Shown here in pieces: positions 6,930 to 15,958 of a DNA stretch of 64,000 nt. Position numbers and translations under genes: made by a program. The notes beneath the pieces are model-generated. The model saw only the letters and a list, made by a program, of their open reading frames with translations, was not told the origin of the DNA and did not search any database. Within the stretch, counting starts at the first letter, position 1; every line of letters begins with the position of its first letter. This stretch comes from Streptomyces sp. NBC_01476 (lineage in GTDB: Bacteria; Actinomycetota; Actinomycetes; Streptomycetales; Streptomycetaceae), in NCBI RefSeq assembly GCF_036227265.1, contig NZ_CP109446.1, positions 7,581,001 through 7,645,000 of the forward strand, in the 5' to 3' direction.

Positions 6930-9398
6930 GTGGAAAACGACGCGACCGACCGTTTCGTGCACGTCCGGGGCGCCACCGAGAACAATCTGCGGAACGTCGA
7001 CGTCGACGTGCCGCGGGACGCGCTGGTCGTCTTCACCGGGGTCTCCGGTTCCGGCAAGTCCTCGCTCGCCTTCGGCACCCTCTACGCCGAGGCCCAGCGC
7101 CGGTACTTCGAGTCCGTCGCGCCCTACGCCCGCCGCCTGCTGCAGCAGGTCGGCGCACCGCACGTGGAGGAGATCACCGGGCTGCCGCCGGCGGTGGCCC
7201 TGCAGCAGCGCCGCGGGGCACCCAGCTCGCGCTCGACGGTCGGGACCATCACCACGCTCTCCAACCTCGTGCGGATGCTCTACTCGCGGGCCGGCAGCTA
7301 CCCGCCGCGAGCCCCCCGGCTGGAGGCCGAGGCGTTCTCGCCCAACACCGCGGCCGGCGCCTGCCCGCGGTGCCACGGACTGGGTGTCGTGCACGACGTC
7401 GCCGAGGACCTGCTCGTACCCGACCCGTCACTGAGCATCCGGGAAGGCGCGATCGCGGCCTGGCCCGGCGCCTGGCAGGGCGTCAACCTGCGCAGTGTCG
7501 TCAGCGGTCTGGGGATCGACATCGACCGGCCGTGGCGCAGGCTCAGGAAGAAGGACCGCGACTGGCTGCTCTACACCGACGAACAACCCTCCGTCCTCAT
7601 CGAACCCGAGCGCGACCGTGTCGACTACGGCTACTACGGCACGTTCTGGAGCGCCCGCAAGCACGTCATGCACGTCCTCGCCGACTCCCGGAGCGACCGC
7701 ATGCGCGAGCGGGCGCTGCGCTTCGTGCGGAGCGTGCCCTGCCCGGTCTGTCACGGCAGCGGCCTGCGGCCCGAGGCGCTCGCGGTGACCTTCGCAGGAC
7801 ACTCCATCGCCGAGCTCAACGCGCTGCCGCTCACCGAGGTCGTGGCCCTGCTGCGACCCTTCGCCGAGCTGCCCGGAGGCGCGGCCACCACAGCCACCGC
7901 CCGGTCCGGCGAGACCACCGAAGCGGCGGTCCGGATCTGCGCCGACGTGGTCGCGCGCGTCGAGGTGCTGCTCGGCCTCGGCCTGGGATACCTCAGCCTC
8001 GGGCGCCTTTCCACCACGCTCTCGCCCGGTGAGGCCCAGCGGCTGCGGATCGCCACCCAGCTGCGCTCCGGCCTCTTCGGGGTCGTCTACGTGCTCGACG
8101 AGCCGTCCGCCGGCCTGCATCCGGCCGACGCGGAACCGCTGCTTGACGTGCTGGACCGCCTGAAGGAGTCCGGCAACTCGCTCTTCGTCGTGGAACACGA
8201 CCTGGACGTCGTACGCCGGGCGGACTGGGTGGTCGACATCGGCCCCGGGGCGGGCGAGGGCGGCGGACAGGTGCTGTACAGCGGCCCGGTGGCGGGCCTC
8301 GAAGACGTCGTGGAGTCGGCCACCGGCCGCTACCTCTTCGGCCGGGCCGAGCCGCTCGGCCACCAACTCCGCACCCCGCGGGAGTCGCTGCGCCTGAGCG
8401 GAGTCACCCGGCACAACCTGCGTGAGGTGTCCGTCGAGGTACCGCTCGGCGTGCTGACGGCGGTGACCGGGGTGTCCGGGTCCGGAAAGTCGACGCTGGT
8501 CACCCAGGTGCTCGCCGAGGTCGTGCGCCGCCACCTCGGCCTGGCGGCGGAGGAACCCGACGAGGCGGAACTCGACGTCGAGGTGGCCCAGGTGTCGGGT
8601 CTTGAGTCCTTCGACCGGCTGGTACGGGTCGACCAGCGGCCGATCGGCCGCACGCCACGGTCCAACCTGGCCACGTACACCGGGATGTTCGACGCGGTGC
8701 GCAAGCTGTTCGCGGCGACCGAGGAGGCGAAGGCCCGCGGCTACACGGCCGGGCGGTTCTCCTTCAACGTCCCGGAAGGGCGCTGCGAGACCTGCCAGGG
8801 GGAGGGGTTCGTCGAGGTCGAGCTGCTCTTCCTGCCCGGGACGTACGCGCCCTGCCCGACCTGCGACGGCGCCCGGTACAACGCCGAGACCCTTGAGGTG
8901 ACCCACCGCGGCAAGAACATCGCGGACGTGCTGGCGATGTCCGTGGACGAGGCGGCGACCTTCCTAGCCGACGTCCCGGCCGCTTCCCGGAGCCTGGAGA
9001 CACTCCGGGAGGTGGGCCTGGGATACCTGCGGCTCGGCCGGCCCGCGACGGAACTCAGCGGCGGTGAGGCGCAGCGCATCAAGCTGGCCACCGAACTGCA
9101 GCGGGCCCGCCGCGGTCACGCGCTCTACCTCCTCGACGAGCCGACCGCCGGGCTGCACCCCGCGGACATCGCACTGCTGCTGCGGCAGTTGCACCGGCTC
9201 GTCGACGCGGGCAACACCGTCGTCCTGGTCGAGCACGACCTGGACACGATCGCCACCGCGGACTGGGTCATCGACCTCGGTCCGGGCGGCGGCGACGCGG
9301 GCGGCCGGGTGGTCGCCACCGGTCCGCCCGCCATTGTCGCCAGGGCCGGGGGCAGCGCCACCGCGCCCTACCTCGCGGTCCGGCTGGCGCGGCCCTGA
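6930..9398 (+). CDS. UvrA-like ABC ATPase lacking the UvrB-binding module
   Basis: An 822-residue twin-cassette ATPase. Walker A motifs are GVSGSGKSS (about residue 37) and GVSGSGKST (about 512). The signature is LSPGE in the first cassette and LSGGE in the second, and both Walker B motifs read LDEPxAGLHPAD. Zinc-knuckle pairs CPRC/CPVC and CETC/CPTC are present. Canonical UvrA is about 950 residues; here the sequence passes from RSTVGTITTLSNLVRMLYSR almost directly to the first zinc region, so the UvrB-interaction domain is missing. This resembles UvrA2/DrrC-type proteins linked to DNA-damage tolerance or resistance to DNA-binding drugs. GTG 6930 is the chosen start. It stands alone with no producer genes nearby. 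Confidence 0.88.
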   Translation: MENDATDRFVHVRGATENNLRNVDVDVPRDALVVFTGVSGSGKSSLAFGTLYAEAQRRYFESVAPYARRLLQQVGAPHVEEITGLPPAVALQQRRGAPSSRSTVGTITTLSNLVRMLYSRAGSYPPRAPRLEAEAFSPNTAAGACPRCHGLGVVHDVAEDLLVPDPSLSIREGAIAAWPGAWQGVNLRSVVSGLGIDIDRPWRRLRKKDRDWLLYTDEQPSVLIEPERDRVDYGYYGTFWSARKHVMHVLADSRSDRMRERALRFVRSVPCPVCHGSGLRPEALAVTFAGHSIAELNALPLTEVVALLRPFAELPGGAATTATARSGETTEAAVRICADVVARVEVLLGLGLGYLSLGRLSTTLSPGEAQRLRIATQLRSGLFGVVYVLDEPSAGLHPADAEPLLDVLDRLKESGNSLFVVEHDLDVVRRADWVVDIGPGAGEGGGQVLYSGPVAGLEDVVESATGRYLFGRAEPLGHQLRTPRESLRLSGVTRHNLREVSVEVPLGVLTAVTGVSGSGKSTLVTQVLAEVVRRHLGLAAEEPDEAELDVEVAQVSGLESFDRLVRVDQRPIGRTPRSNLATYTGMFDAVRKLFAATEEAKARGYTAGRFSFNVPEGRCETCQGEGFVEVELLFLPGTYAPCPTCDGARYNAETLEVTHRGKNIADVLAMSVDEAATFLADVPAASRSLETLREVGLGYLRLGRPATELSGGEAQRIKLATELQRARRGHALYLLDEPTAGLHPADIALLLRQLHRLVDAGNTVVLVEHDLDTIATADWVIDLGPGGGDAGGRVVATGPPAIVARAGGSATAPYLAVRLARP

Positions 9399-9493
9399 GC
9401 AGGCACCGGCCCTGAACGGGGAACGGGGGAGCGCGCCGGCCCCGGGCGGTACGGGGGCGCGACCGACGCCGCGCGAGCGGCCGTTGCGTGTGC

Positions 9494-9529
9494 GGCGGCA
9501 TGGGCGGCGGCATGGGCGGCGGCATGGCC
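9494..9529 (+). repeat. 12-base tandem repeat, three units
   Basis: GGCGGCATGGGC repeats at 9494, 9506 and 9518, the last with one change, in the spacer between the UvrA-like gene and the sigma factor gene. No gene is assigned; a translated Gly-Met repeat has no start context. Likely a slippage-prone minisatellite. Confidence 0.6.
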
Positions 9530-9646
9530 GGCGACATCGGCGGACCGGCGGCGGTGGTGGTGGCGCTCGGTCACGGCCGTGGCGCCCGGGTGGGATCATT
9601 GCGGCCACGGCGAACGTTCCCAGGTCGCAGGAGGTGGAAGCCCTTG

Positions 9647-10600
9647 ATGAGCACACAGCTCACGGATGCCGAGCTCACGCGCGCTGCGCAGTCCGGCGAC
9701 ATCGGCGCGCTGGGGTTGCTGCTGGAGCGGCACCGGGCGGGGATGCGGGCGGTGGCGCTGAGTCTGCTGGGACACGGACCGGACGCGGAGGACGCCGTCC
9801 AGGACGCGGCCCTGGTCGCCCTGCGGCGCATCGGCGGAGTCCGTGATCCGGCGGCGGTGGGGCCGTGGCTGCGCATGGTCGTCCGCAACGCCTGCCGGAC
9901 CCGGCTGCGGTCCGCCGCCCCCACCGAGCCCTTCGACGACCTGCTGCTGCCGTCCACCGGGGCGATACCCGAGCAGGCGCTGGAGCGCCACGCGCTGCGG
10001 GACTGGATCTGGCGCGCGATCGAGGAGCTCTCCCCGGCACTGCGCATGACGCTCGTACTGCGCCACTTCAGCACGACCGCGACGTCGTACGAGGCGCTGG
10101 CGAAGCTCACCGGCGTGCCGGTGGGCACCGTCCGCAGCCGGCTCAGCCAGGCGCGGGCCAAGCTGGCGGACGCGCTGAGGGCGACCGCGGACACGGCCCA
10201 CGGCGACGCCGCGCGGCGGGTGGCCGCCAGTGGCAAGGAGGCCGGGGAGACCCTGGCAGCCGCCGAACGCGGCGACTTCGCCGGACTCGTGACCGAGCGC
10301 TGGTCGCCCGGGGTGACGCTGCTGAACGGCTGCGCCCCGGTCGGCGGCCGGGACCTGCTCATCAGGGGCATGGAGAACGATCTCGCGGCAGGCGTCCGCC
10401 AGCGCCTGAACCACGTGGTCGCCGGCCGGGACCTGGCGATCTGGGAGATGGACATCATCAACCCGCCGGACGCCCCCGACCACTGCCCGCCGGCCGTGAC
10501 CTGGCTGATGACGCTGGAGCAGGGCCGGGTGCATCAGGTGCGGCTGTTCCATCCGCGCCCCCCGACGGCACCGCGGACACCGGCCCTAATTCCCGTCTGA
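9647..10600 (+). CDS. ECF-type sigma-70 factor with C-terminal NTF2/SnoaL-like extension
   Basis: A 317-residue protein. Sigma region 2 lies at about residues 8-85 (LLERHRAGMRAVALSLL, AEDAVQDAALVALRRI). Region 4 lies at about 120-175 (LSPALRMTLVLRHFSTT, GVPVGTVRSRLSQARAKL). A further 140 residues resemble the NTF2/SnoaL-like domain carried by several ECF groups, where it modulates activity in place of a separate anti-sigma factor. No anti-sigma gene is adjacent. ATG 9647 follows AGGAGG by 12 bases. The alpha/beta hydrolase 186 bases downstream could be a target; this is inference. Confidence 0.85.
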   Translation: MSTQLTDAELTRAAQSGDIGALGLLLERHRAGMRAVALSLLGHGPDAEDAVQDAALVALRRIGGVRDPAAVGPWLRMVVRNACRTRLRSAAPTEPFDDLLLPSTGAIPEQALERHALRDWIWRAIEELSPALRMTLVLRHFSTTATSYEALAKLTGVPVGTVRSRLSQARAKLADALRATADTAHGDAARRVAASGKEAGETLAAAERGDFAGLVTERWSPGVTLLNGCAPVGGRDLLIRGMENDLAAGVRQRLNHVVAGRDLAIWEMDIINPPDAPDHCPPAVTWLMTLEQGRVHQVRLFHPRPPTAPRTPALIPV

Positions 10601-10648
10601 GACCTGCCGCCCGGGTCCCCGCCTGAGACCTGCCGCCCGGGTCCCTCC
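10597..10648 (+). repeat. 26-base tandem duplication at the 3' end of the sigma factor gene
   Basis: Two near-identical 26-base units begin CTGAGACCTGCCGCCCGGGT at 10597 and 10623, with a degenerate third copy around 10656-10672. The first unit includes the TGA stop of the sigma factor, so duplication has copied the gene's end into the spacer before the hydrolase. Confidence 0.65.
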
Positions 10649-10786
10649 CTGACTTCATGAGACTTGCCGCCCCGCCGGAGGCCCCGCCCCGCCGGTGTGG
10701 CGACCGTCACACGGAAGGGATCGAACTTCCCTTGCCCCTCCGCGTCCTGTGGGTGTCCACCGACACCCGTCCGACAGGAGTTCCCC

Positions 10787-11689
10787 ATGGGCATCCACGC
10801 CACCGGCGCCGCCGACCCGCTGGCACCCGGCACGCACACCGTGGAGACAGACGGCATCACCCTGCGTTACCACGTCCACGGCACCGGGCCGGTCTGTGTG
10901 GCGCACTCCGGCGGCCCCGGCATGTTCTGGGAGTACCTGCGGATGCCGTCCGTGGAGAAGAACATGACCGTCGTCTACCCGGAGCCGGTCGGCACCGGCG
11001 GTTCCGGCCGCCTGGCGAGCCATCCCCACGGGTACACCCGCACCCGGTACACGCAGTTCCTCGACGGGCTCCTCGACCACCTCGGCGTGCCCGCGGTGTA
11101 CCTCATCGGCCACTCCCACGGCGGCTTCGTGGCGCAGCACTTCGCCCTGCGCCACCCCGGCCGTCTCGCCGGCGTCGTCCTGTACGACAGCGCGCCGGTG
11201 ACCGGCCCCGAGCACATCGCCGAAGCCGTCCGCAACCTGGAGGAGTTCGCCCGGAGGAACGCCGGCAACCCCGAACTGCCCGCGGTCATGGGCGCGTTCC
11301 AGTCCCTGTCCGGTATCTCCACCGACGAGGGCGTCACCAACGCGGCGCGCGGTCTCCTGCCCGCCTACTTCGCCGACTACTGGGGCCACGAGGCGGAACT
11401 GGCGCCTTTCAGGGCGGCGGTGCGCGGCACCTTCATCTCCGGCCTCGACGAGGACCTGACGCCGGAGGTCATCGACGACCGGGGAACCCTGGGGGACCTC
11501 GACGTGCCCACGCTGGTGATCGTCGGCCGGTACGACGTCATCTGCGGTGTGCGCTGGTCGCAGGAGCTGAACAAACTGATCCCCGGATCCGAGCTGGTGA
11601 TCCTCGAAGACAGCGGGCACTTCGGCCATCTCGAAGAGCCGGAGCTCTTCGCCGCGGCCGTCGCCCGCCTCGTGGCGGCCACGGCCTGA
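10787..11689 (+). CDS. Alpha/beta hydrolase (proline iminopeptidase-like)
   Basis: A 300-residue hydrolase. An oxyanion-hole motif HSGGPG is near residue 39, the nucleophile elbow GHSHGG near 109, a likely acid Asp in VIVGRYDVICG near 248, and a catalytic His in EDSGHFGHLEEP near 277. The HSGGPG form is typical of proline iminopeptidases and related hydrolases; the real substrate is unknown. ATG 10787 has CAGGAG six bases upstream. A strong hairpin follows at 11715. Confidence 0.88.
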   Translation: MGIHATGAADPLAPGTHTVETDGITLRYHVHGTGPVCVAHSGGPGMFWEYLRMPSVEKNMTVVYPEPVGTGGSGRLASHPHGYTRTRYTQFLDGLLDHLGVPAVYLIGHSHGGFVAQHFALRHPGRLAGVVLYDSAPVTGPEHIAEAVRNLEEFARRNAGNPELPAVMGAFQSLSGISTDEGVTNAARGLLPAYFADYWGHEAELAPFRAAVRGTFISGLDEDLTPEVIDDRGTLGDLDVPTLVIVGRYDVICGVRWSQELNKLIPGSELVILEDSGHFGHLEEPELFAAAVARLVAATA

Positions 11690-11714
11690 TCAGCCGCCGC
11701 CCGGCCGCACGCGT

Positions 11715-11741
11715 CCCCGCGACGGAACGCCCGTCGCGGGG
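11715..11741. terminator. Rho-independent-type hairpin between convergent genes
   Basis: A perfect 11-base stem (CCCCGCGACGG / CCGTCGCGGGG) with a 5-base loop, 26 bases after the hydrolase stop and 25 bases beyond the stop of the convergent zinc-ribbon gene. No T-tract follows, as is common in Streptomyces; it probably serves both directions. Confidence 0.75.
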
Positions 11742-11765
11742 AGGCGCGCACGGCCGGCCGGGCGG

Positions 11766-12749
11766 TCAGCCGATGCAGAGGACCAGGATGCACACACCCT
11801 GGTGGGGCGCCGGCGTCGTGGTCGGCGAGGTCGTCGCGGGCGGGGTGGTGGGGGAGCCGGCCGCCGGGTTCGCGGTGGTGGAACCGCCTGTGTCCGTACC
11901 GCCGGCGCTCGTGTCCGTGCCGGAGTCCGTGCTGCCGGGGTCCGTTCCCGCGCTGCTGCCCGTGCTCGCGTCCTGGTTTCCGGTGGCCGCCGCCGTCGTG
12001 GTGGACGGCGCGGGCTGGGTGCGGGTGGTGTGCACGGACGAGGGGCCGCCGGCGGAGATGGGCACCGTGCCGCCGTTGTCGGTGACCGGGTGTGTGGCCT
12101 GCGCCGACGGGAGGGACGGCGTTCCGGCGCGCTGCTGCGGCACGGCGGCGGCGTGCTTCCCGGGGGTGTGCGCGCCCTGCTGGGACAGGACGGACGGGTC
12201 TCCCGCCGAGGTGTCGATCCGCAGTGTCACGGGCGTCACCGTGTCGTACGGCGAAGCGGCGGCCGTACCGCCCCTGCCGGAACCGTGGGACTGCATCGAC
12301 GCCACTGTCACGCCGCCGCCGAACAGCGCGAAGGCGGTGGCCACGCCCGCGCGGCGCCGGTTCTTCTTCCACCGCTCCAGCTGACGGCGCCGGGCGGCCC
12401 GGCCGCGGTGCAGGGTGGGGGCGATGGACGTGGTGCCGAGCTCGGACTCCGGCAGATCCTCGCCGGCCACAGGCGCGGCGGCCGGGGCGAATCCAGCGGG
12501 GACGTCCGGCGCCGGCAGGTACGGGGCGAGCGCGGCCGGAGCGCCGTGGCCGGCGAGGGCGTGCCCCGCGCTGCCCGCGGCCGTGAACCCGCCCGGCCCG
12601 GTGGGCAGGTAGTGCCCTGCCGGGTACGTGGCGTCGGCGCGCGCACCGGGCGCGGCCGGGAGCAGGTCGACGTCAGGGGCGCAGGCACCGCACCCTGGGC
12701 ACACCAGCGCCCCGTTGAGGGTCCGTCGGCACGTGTAGCAGTAGTCCAT
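11766..12749 (-). CDS. SCO2400-like zinc-ribbon single-pass membrane protein
   Basis: A 327-residue protein. The N-terminus has a zinc ribbon (MDYCYTCRRTLNGALVCPGC, two CxxC pairs). A Pro/Ala-rich region follows, then a basic patch (RAARRRQLERWKKNRRRAG), one membrane segment near residues 130-145 (VATAFALFGGGVTVASM), and a long Ser/Thr/Pro/Gly-rich tail ending in CILVLCIG. This architecture is that of Streptomyces SCO2400-like proteins of unknown function, with a cytoplasmic zinc ribbon and an outer tail. A possible promoter (TTGCAA at 12855-12860, TACTTT complement at 12830-12835, 19-base spacer) lies upstream. Confidence 0.8.
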   Translation of the reverse strand: MDYCYTCRRTLNGALVCPGCGACAPDVDLLPAAPGARADATYPAGHYLPTGPGGFTAAGSAGHALAGHGAPAALAPYLPAPDVPAGFAPAAAPVAGEDLPESELGTTSIAPTLHRGRAARRRQLERWKKNRRRAGVATAFALFGGGVTVASMQSHGSGRGGTAAASPYDTVTPVTLRIDTSAGDPSVLSQQGAHTPGKHAAAVPQQRAGTPSLPSAQATHPVTDNGGTVPISAGGPSSVHTTRTQPAPSTTTAAATGNQDASTGSSAGTDPGSTDSGTDTSAGGTDTGGSTTANPAAGSPTTPPATTSPTTTPAPHQGVCILVLCIG

Positions 12750-12981
12750 TCGCGGTCTTTCTGTGCTGGCTTCGCAGCCCAGGGAGGCCGCTGGCATGTC
12801 CACGTCCCCCGCGAAGGGGCAGCGGCCTGAAAGTAGCAGTCGAAACGGCAGAGGTTGCAAGCGAGTTGTGAGGTTTTTGAAAAGCCTGGTCGCCGGCCCG
12901 TGACGCAGCTCACGAACCGGTCGACCATGCGCCGTACACCTGCCGCGCGCCCGGGCCGTGTTCCGCCCCGCCGCGCCCGCG

Positions 12982-14004
12982 TCAGTGGGTGGTGAGCACC
13001 ATCCGGAAGCGGGCGGCGCCGGAGAGCATCCGCTGGTACGCCTCGTCGGCCTGGTCCAGCGGCATGGTCTCGACCATCGGGCGGATCCCCTGCAGCGCGC
13101 TGAACGCCAGGGTGTCCTGCACGTCCTGCGCCGTACCGGACGGGTGGCCACGGATGATCTTGCCGCTCATGAGCAGCTGGCTCGGGCTGATCCCCAGCGG
13201 TTCGGTGTCCGCGCCGATGATCACCAACTCGCCGCGCGGGGTCATGCCTTCGACGGTGGCCGCGGTGGCGGCGGCGTTGGCGGCGGTGCCCAGCACGACC
13301 CTGGCGCCCCCGAGCGCCTTCAGCGCGTCCGCCACGGAGGTGTCCGCGGTGCTGTCGACATAGTGGTGTGCGCCGAGCTGCTTGGCGAGGTCGGCCTTGC
13401 CGGCGCCGCGGGCGATGGCCACGGTCTCGAAGCCCATCGCAGCCGCGTACATCACCCCCAGATGGCCGAGGCCGCCGATGCCGAGTACGGCGACCAGGTC
13501 GCCCGGCCGGGCGGAACTGTGCCGCAGCCCGTTGTACGCGGTCACCCCGGCGCAGGCCAGCGGCCCCGCGTCGGGCGCCGCGAGGGCGTCGGGGATCCGC
13601 GCCAGGGCGTCGGCCGGCGCGATCACCGTCTCGGCGTAACCGCCGTCGTACGCCCATCCGGGGACCTTCAGGTTCTCGCACATGATGAAGTCGCCCTGCC
13701 GGCAGGGCGTGCAGTGCCCGCAGCTGCCGCCGAACCAGCCCACCACCACCCGGTCGCCCACCCGCCAGCCGCTGTACGTTCCCTCGCCGACCTCCTCGAT
13801 CCGCCCGGCGATCTCATGGCCGGGGACGAGCGGGAACCGTACGCCCGGCGCGCCGGCGTTCACGAAGAGCGCGTCGCTGTGACAGACCCCGCAGGCGTCC
13901 ACAGCGATCCGTACGTGGCCGGGGCCGGGCCGCGGCACTTCACGCTCGGTGACCTCGAACCTCCCGCCGGCGGCGGTGACCTGGGCGACTCGGTAGGTGC
14001 TCAT
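12982..14004 (-). CDS. Zinc-dependent alcohol dehydrogenase (MDR superfamily)
   Basis: A 340-residue enzyme for NAD(P)-dependent alcohol/aldehyde interconversion. Catalytic zinc ligands are in CGVCHSD (about residue 39) and GHE (about 64). The structural zinc lobe is CGHCTPCRQGDFIMC, and the nucleotide-binding motif is GIGGLGHLG near 175. All expected ligands are present. ATG 14004 has CGGGAGAG about 6 bases upstream. The next gene is divergent, 280 bases away. Confidence 0.9.
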   Translation of the reverse strand: MSTYRVAQVTAAGGRFEVTEREVPRPGPGHVRIAVDACGVCHSDALFVNAGAPGVRFPLVPGHEIAGRIEEVGEGTYSGWRVGDRVVVGWFGGSCGHCTPCRQGDFIMCENLKVPGWAYDGGYAETVIAPADALARIPDALAAPDAGPLACAGVTAYNGLRHSSARPGDLVAVLGIGGLGHLGVMYAAAMGFETVAIARGAGKADLAKQLGAHHYVDSTADTSVADALKALGGARVVLGTAANAAATAATVEGMTPRGELVIIGADTEPLGISPSQLLMSGKIIRGHPSGTAQDVQDTLAFSALQGIRPMVETMPLDQADEAYQRMLSGAARFRMVLTTH

Positions 14005-14283
14005 CTCGTTCTCTCCCGGTAGTGGCACGGCGACGGCCCCCCGTCCAGCAGACCAGCTCCGGCCGGATCGCGCGCGCCGAGCGGGGCGGGGGAGCGGAGA
14101 GCCGGACCGGGTGCGGGACGCGGGAATGCCGGGCGCCGGGGCGGGGTTGAAGAAGACGCCTCGCGACAAATGAATCGCAGGCAAGCGAGCCGCCCGGTTG
14201 TGGAGACACACTCTGGCAACGACTCACTTCCTTGGTTTCCACAGCGGTGCCGCGTAACACGGTACCGAGGAGGTGCTTCACCC

Positions 14284-14700
14284 ATGGCTCTCAGCCCTCG
14301 CTACGCGCTCGACACCACGGCCGTGCTGGCCGGCGGTTTCCTGGTCGTGTCGGCGATGACGTTCAGCAACGCGACGGCCGGCTGGCTCAGCTTCGCCGTC
14401 TCCACCGCGGTGACGGTCGTGGCGGGCGCCGCCGCAGTCCTCGCCCGCAGCGACAGCAGGCGGCTCGGCAACTCGGCGCTCTCCCTGATCGGCCTCTGGT
14501 CCCTGGTGGCCGCCCTGGTCTTCTCCGGGGCCACGCTGCACTGGCTGGTCCTCGCCGACGCCCTTCTGCTGGCCCTCGTGGCTCTCGCCGACCTCACCGC
14601 CCATGAGTTGAGCACGGAGCGGGTCGTCCACGAACTCGAGATCCGGCCCGCCGGCGCCACCGAGACCACCGCGGTGCTGCCGGCCGCCAAGGCCGCGTAA
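14284..14700 (+). CDS. Small four-helix membrane protein (SPW-repeat-like)
   Basis: 138 residues with four hydrophobic segments (about 11-30, 35-52, 62-80, 84-102) and a polar tail. The short helices and sequences such as SALSLIGLWSLVAALVFSG resemble SPW-repeat proteins of unknown function; that match is tentative. ATG 14284 follows GAGGAGG by about 10 bases. A perfect hairpin follows. Confidence 0.75.
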   Translation: MALSPRYALDTTAVLAGGFLVVSAMTFSNATAGWLSFAVSTAVTVVAGAAAVLARSDSRRLGNSALSLIGLWSLVAALVFSGATLHWLVLADALLLALVALADLTAHELSTERVVHELEIRPAGATETTAVLPAAKAA

Positions 14701-14746
14701 CGCTCCACCGAAGTCCCACCGGATCACGTACGATCCGCGCACCCCG

Positions 14747-14787
14747 GGCGGCCCTGCCGGGAGCATCACGCTCCCGGCAGGGCCGCC
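14747..14787. terminator. Strong hairpin terminator
   Basis: A perfect 18-base stem with a 5-base loop (ATCAC), starting 47 bases after the stop of the small membrane protein. The rest of the spacer to 15053 has no recognisable gene and presumably contains the promoter of the exported DUF1906 protein. Confidence 0.85.
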
Positions 14788-15053
14788 TCGGCGTGCGCCG
14801 GCACCGGGCGGCGGCCCCCGACCGGCGGGACGTGCCGGAGGCCCCCGCGCGAACCGGTAGTGTGCCCGCGGAAGGTGACCACCCGGTGCTGTGACGGAGG
14901 TCAGGGACATCTCGCCGTACCGGCGGGCGGAACACCTTTCCCACTGCGGTGCCGTCCCCGGCGGCACGGTGTGCTCCCGCCTCGCGGTCGCGTGCCGTGC
15001 GGCCGGCGTCGCGCCGTGTCCAGGAAGTCATTTCTTTTGCGTTGGGGGTGGAG

Positions 15054-15890
15054 ATGTCCAGTCATCGGATGTCCAGGCGGGGGCGGTATGTCGCGTGGTC
15101 GGTCGCCGGAGCGGCCCTGCTGGTGGGCGGCGCGCTGACCGCGCAGGCCGCGACGTCGTCGGGGTCGGCGCGGCCCGCGCCGACGGTGTACTCAGGGCGG
15201 GCTTTCGACACCTGCACGGCACCGTCGCTGTCGGCCATGAAGACATGGAAGGCGACGAACTTCTACGGGGCAGGAGCCGTCTACATCGGTGGCAAGAACC
15301 GCGGCTGCGCGCAGCCGCAGCTGACGGCGTCGTGGGTGAAGTCGGTGAGCGCGGCCGGCTGGAAACTGATCCCGCTGTACGTGGGCGCGCAGCCGCCGTG
15401 CCAGACCAGCCGGAACCCGGAGAAGATCACGCCGGCGAGCGCCGCCTCGCTGGGCGCGACAGACGGCGCGGACGCGGTGGCGAAGGCGACCGCGCTCGGG
15501 ATGAAGGCAGGCAGCGCGGTCTACCTGGACATGGAGTCGTACAACGTCTCCGACACGTCCTGCGTCAATGCGGTGCTGACCTACATCCGCGCCTGGGACA
15601 AGGCCGTGCACGCCAAGAACTACTGGGCCGGGTTCTACGGCTTCAAGAGCACCAGCGCGACCCCGGTCGCCACCGCGAAGGACCGCACGGACCTGCCCGA
15701 CGCCCTGTGGTACGCGCTCTACGACCAGGTCTATACGACCACCAGTGACTTCCCGTACGCGTCCACGCTGTGGACCGGACACCGCCGGGGTCACCAGTAC
15801 CTGGTCAACAGCAAGGAGACACACGGCGGTGTCACGCTGACCGTGGACCGCAGCACCTGGGACGCGCCGGTCGCGGTCGTCGCGAAGTAG
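15054..15890 (+). CDS. Exported DUF1906 (glycoside hydrolase-like) protein
   Basis: A 278-residue protein with an N-terminal signal sequence (basic MSSHRMSRRGR, then a hydrophobic core ending TAQAA). The mature part matches DUF1906, a TIM-barrel fold similar to glycoside hydrolases found in M. tuberculosis Rv2525c and in Streptomyces. Conserved elements are FDTCTAPSLSAMKTW, KLIPLYVGAQ, AVYLDMESYN and GFYGF. A role in cell-wall glycan processing is suspected for the family but not proven. The start is uncertain (ATG 15054, GTG 15048 or ATG 15069). It is convergent with the phosphatase gene across a hairpin. Confidence 0.82.
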   Translation: MSSHRMSRRGRYVAWSVAGAALLVGGALTAQAATSSGSARPAPTVYSGRAFDTCTAPSLSAMKTWKATNFYGAGAVYIGGKNRGCAQPQLTASWVKSVSAAGWKLIPLYVGAQPPCQTSRNPEKITPASAASLGATDGADAVAKATALGMKAGSAVYLDMESYNVSDTSCVNAVLTYIRAWDKAVHAKNYWAGFYGFKSTSATPVATAKDRTDLPDALWYALYDQVYTTTSDFPYASTLWTGHRRGHQYLVNSKETHGGVTLTVDRSTWDAPVAVVAK

Positions 15891-15896
15891 CCGCCA

Positions 15897-15923
15897 GGGC
15901 GGCCCCGGGGTCCGGGGCCGCCC
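15897..15923. terminator. Bidirectional hairpin terminator
   Basis: A perfect 12-base stem (GGGCGGCCCCGG / CCGGGGCCGCCC) with a three-base loop between the convergent DUF1906 and phosphatase genes, 6 bases from one stop and 35 from the other. Confidence 0.8.
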
Positions 15924-15958
15924 CAGCGGTGGTGCCTGCTACCGGGCGGCGCGGGCCC

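Noticed and set aside
9488..9646. In-frame upstream extension of the sigma factor with Met-Gly repeats
   Set aside because: The true start is ATG 9647 after AGGAGG where sigma region 2 begins; upstream residues come from a 12-base repeat.
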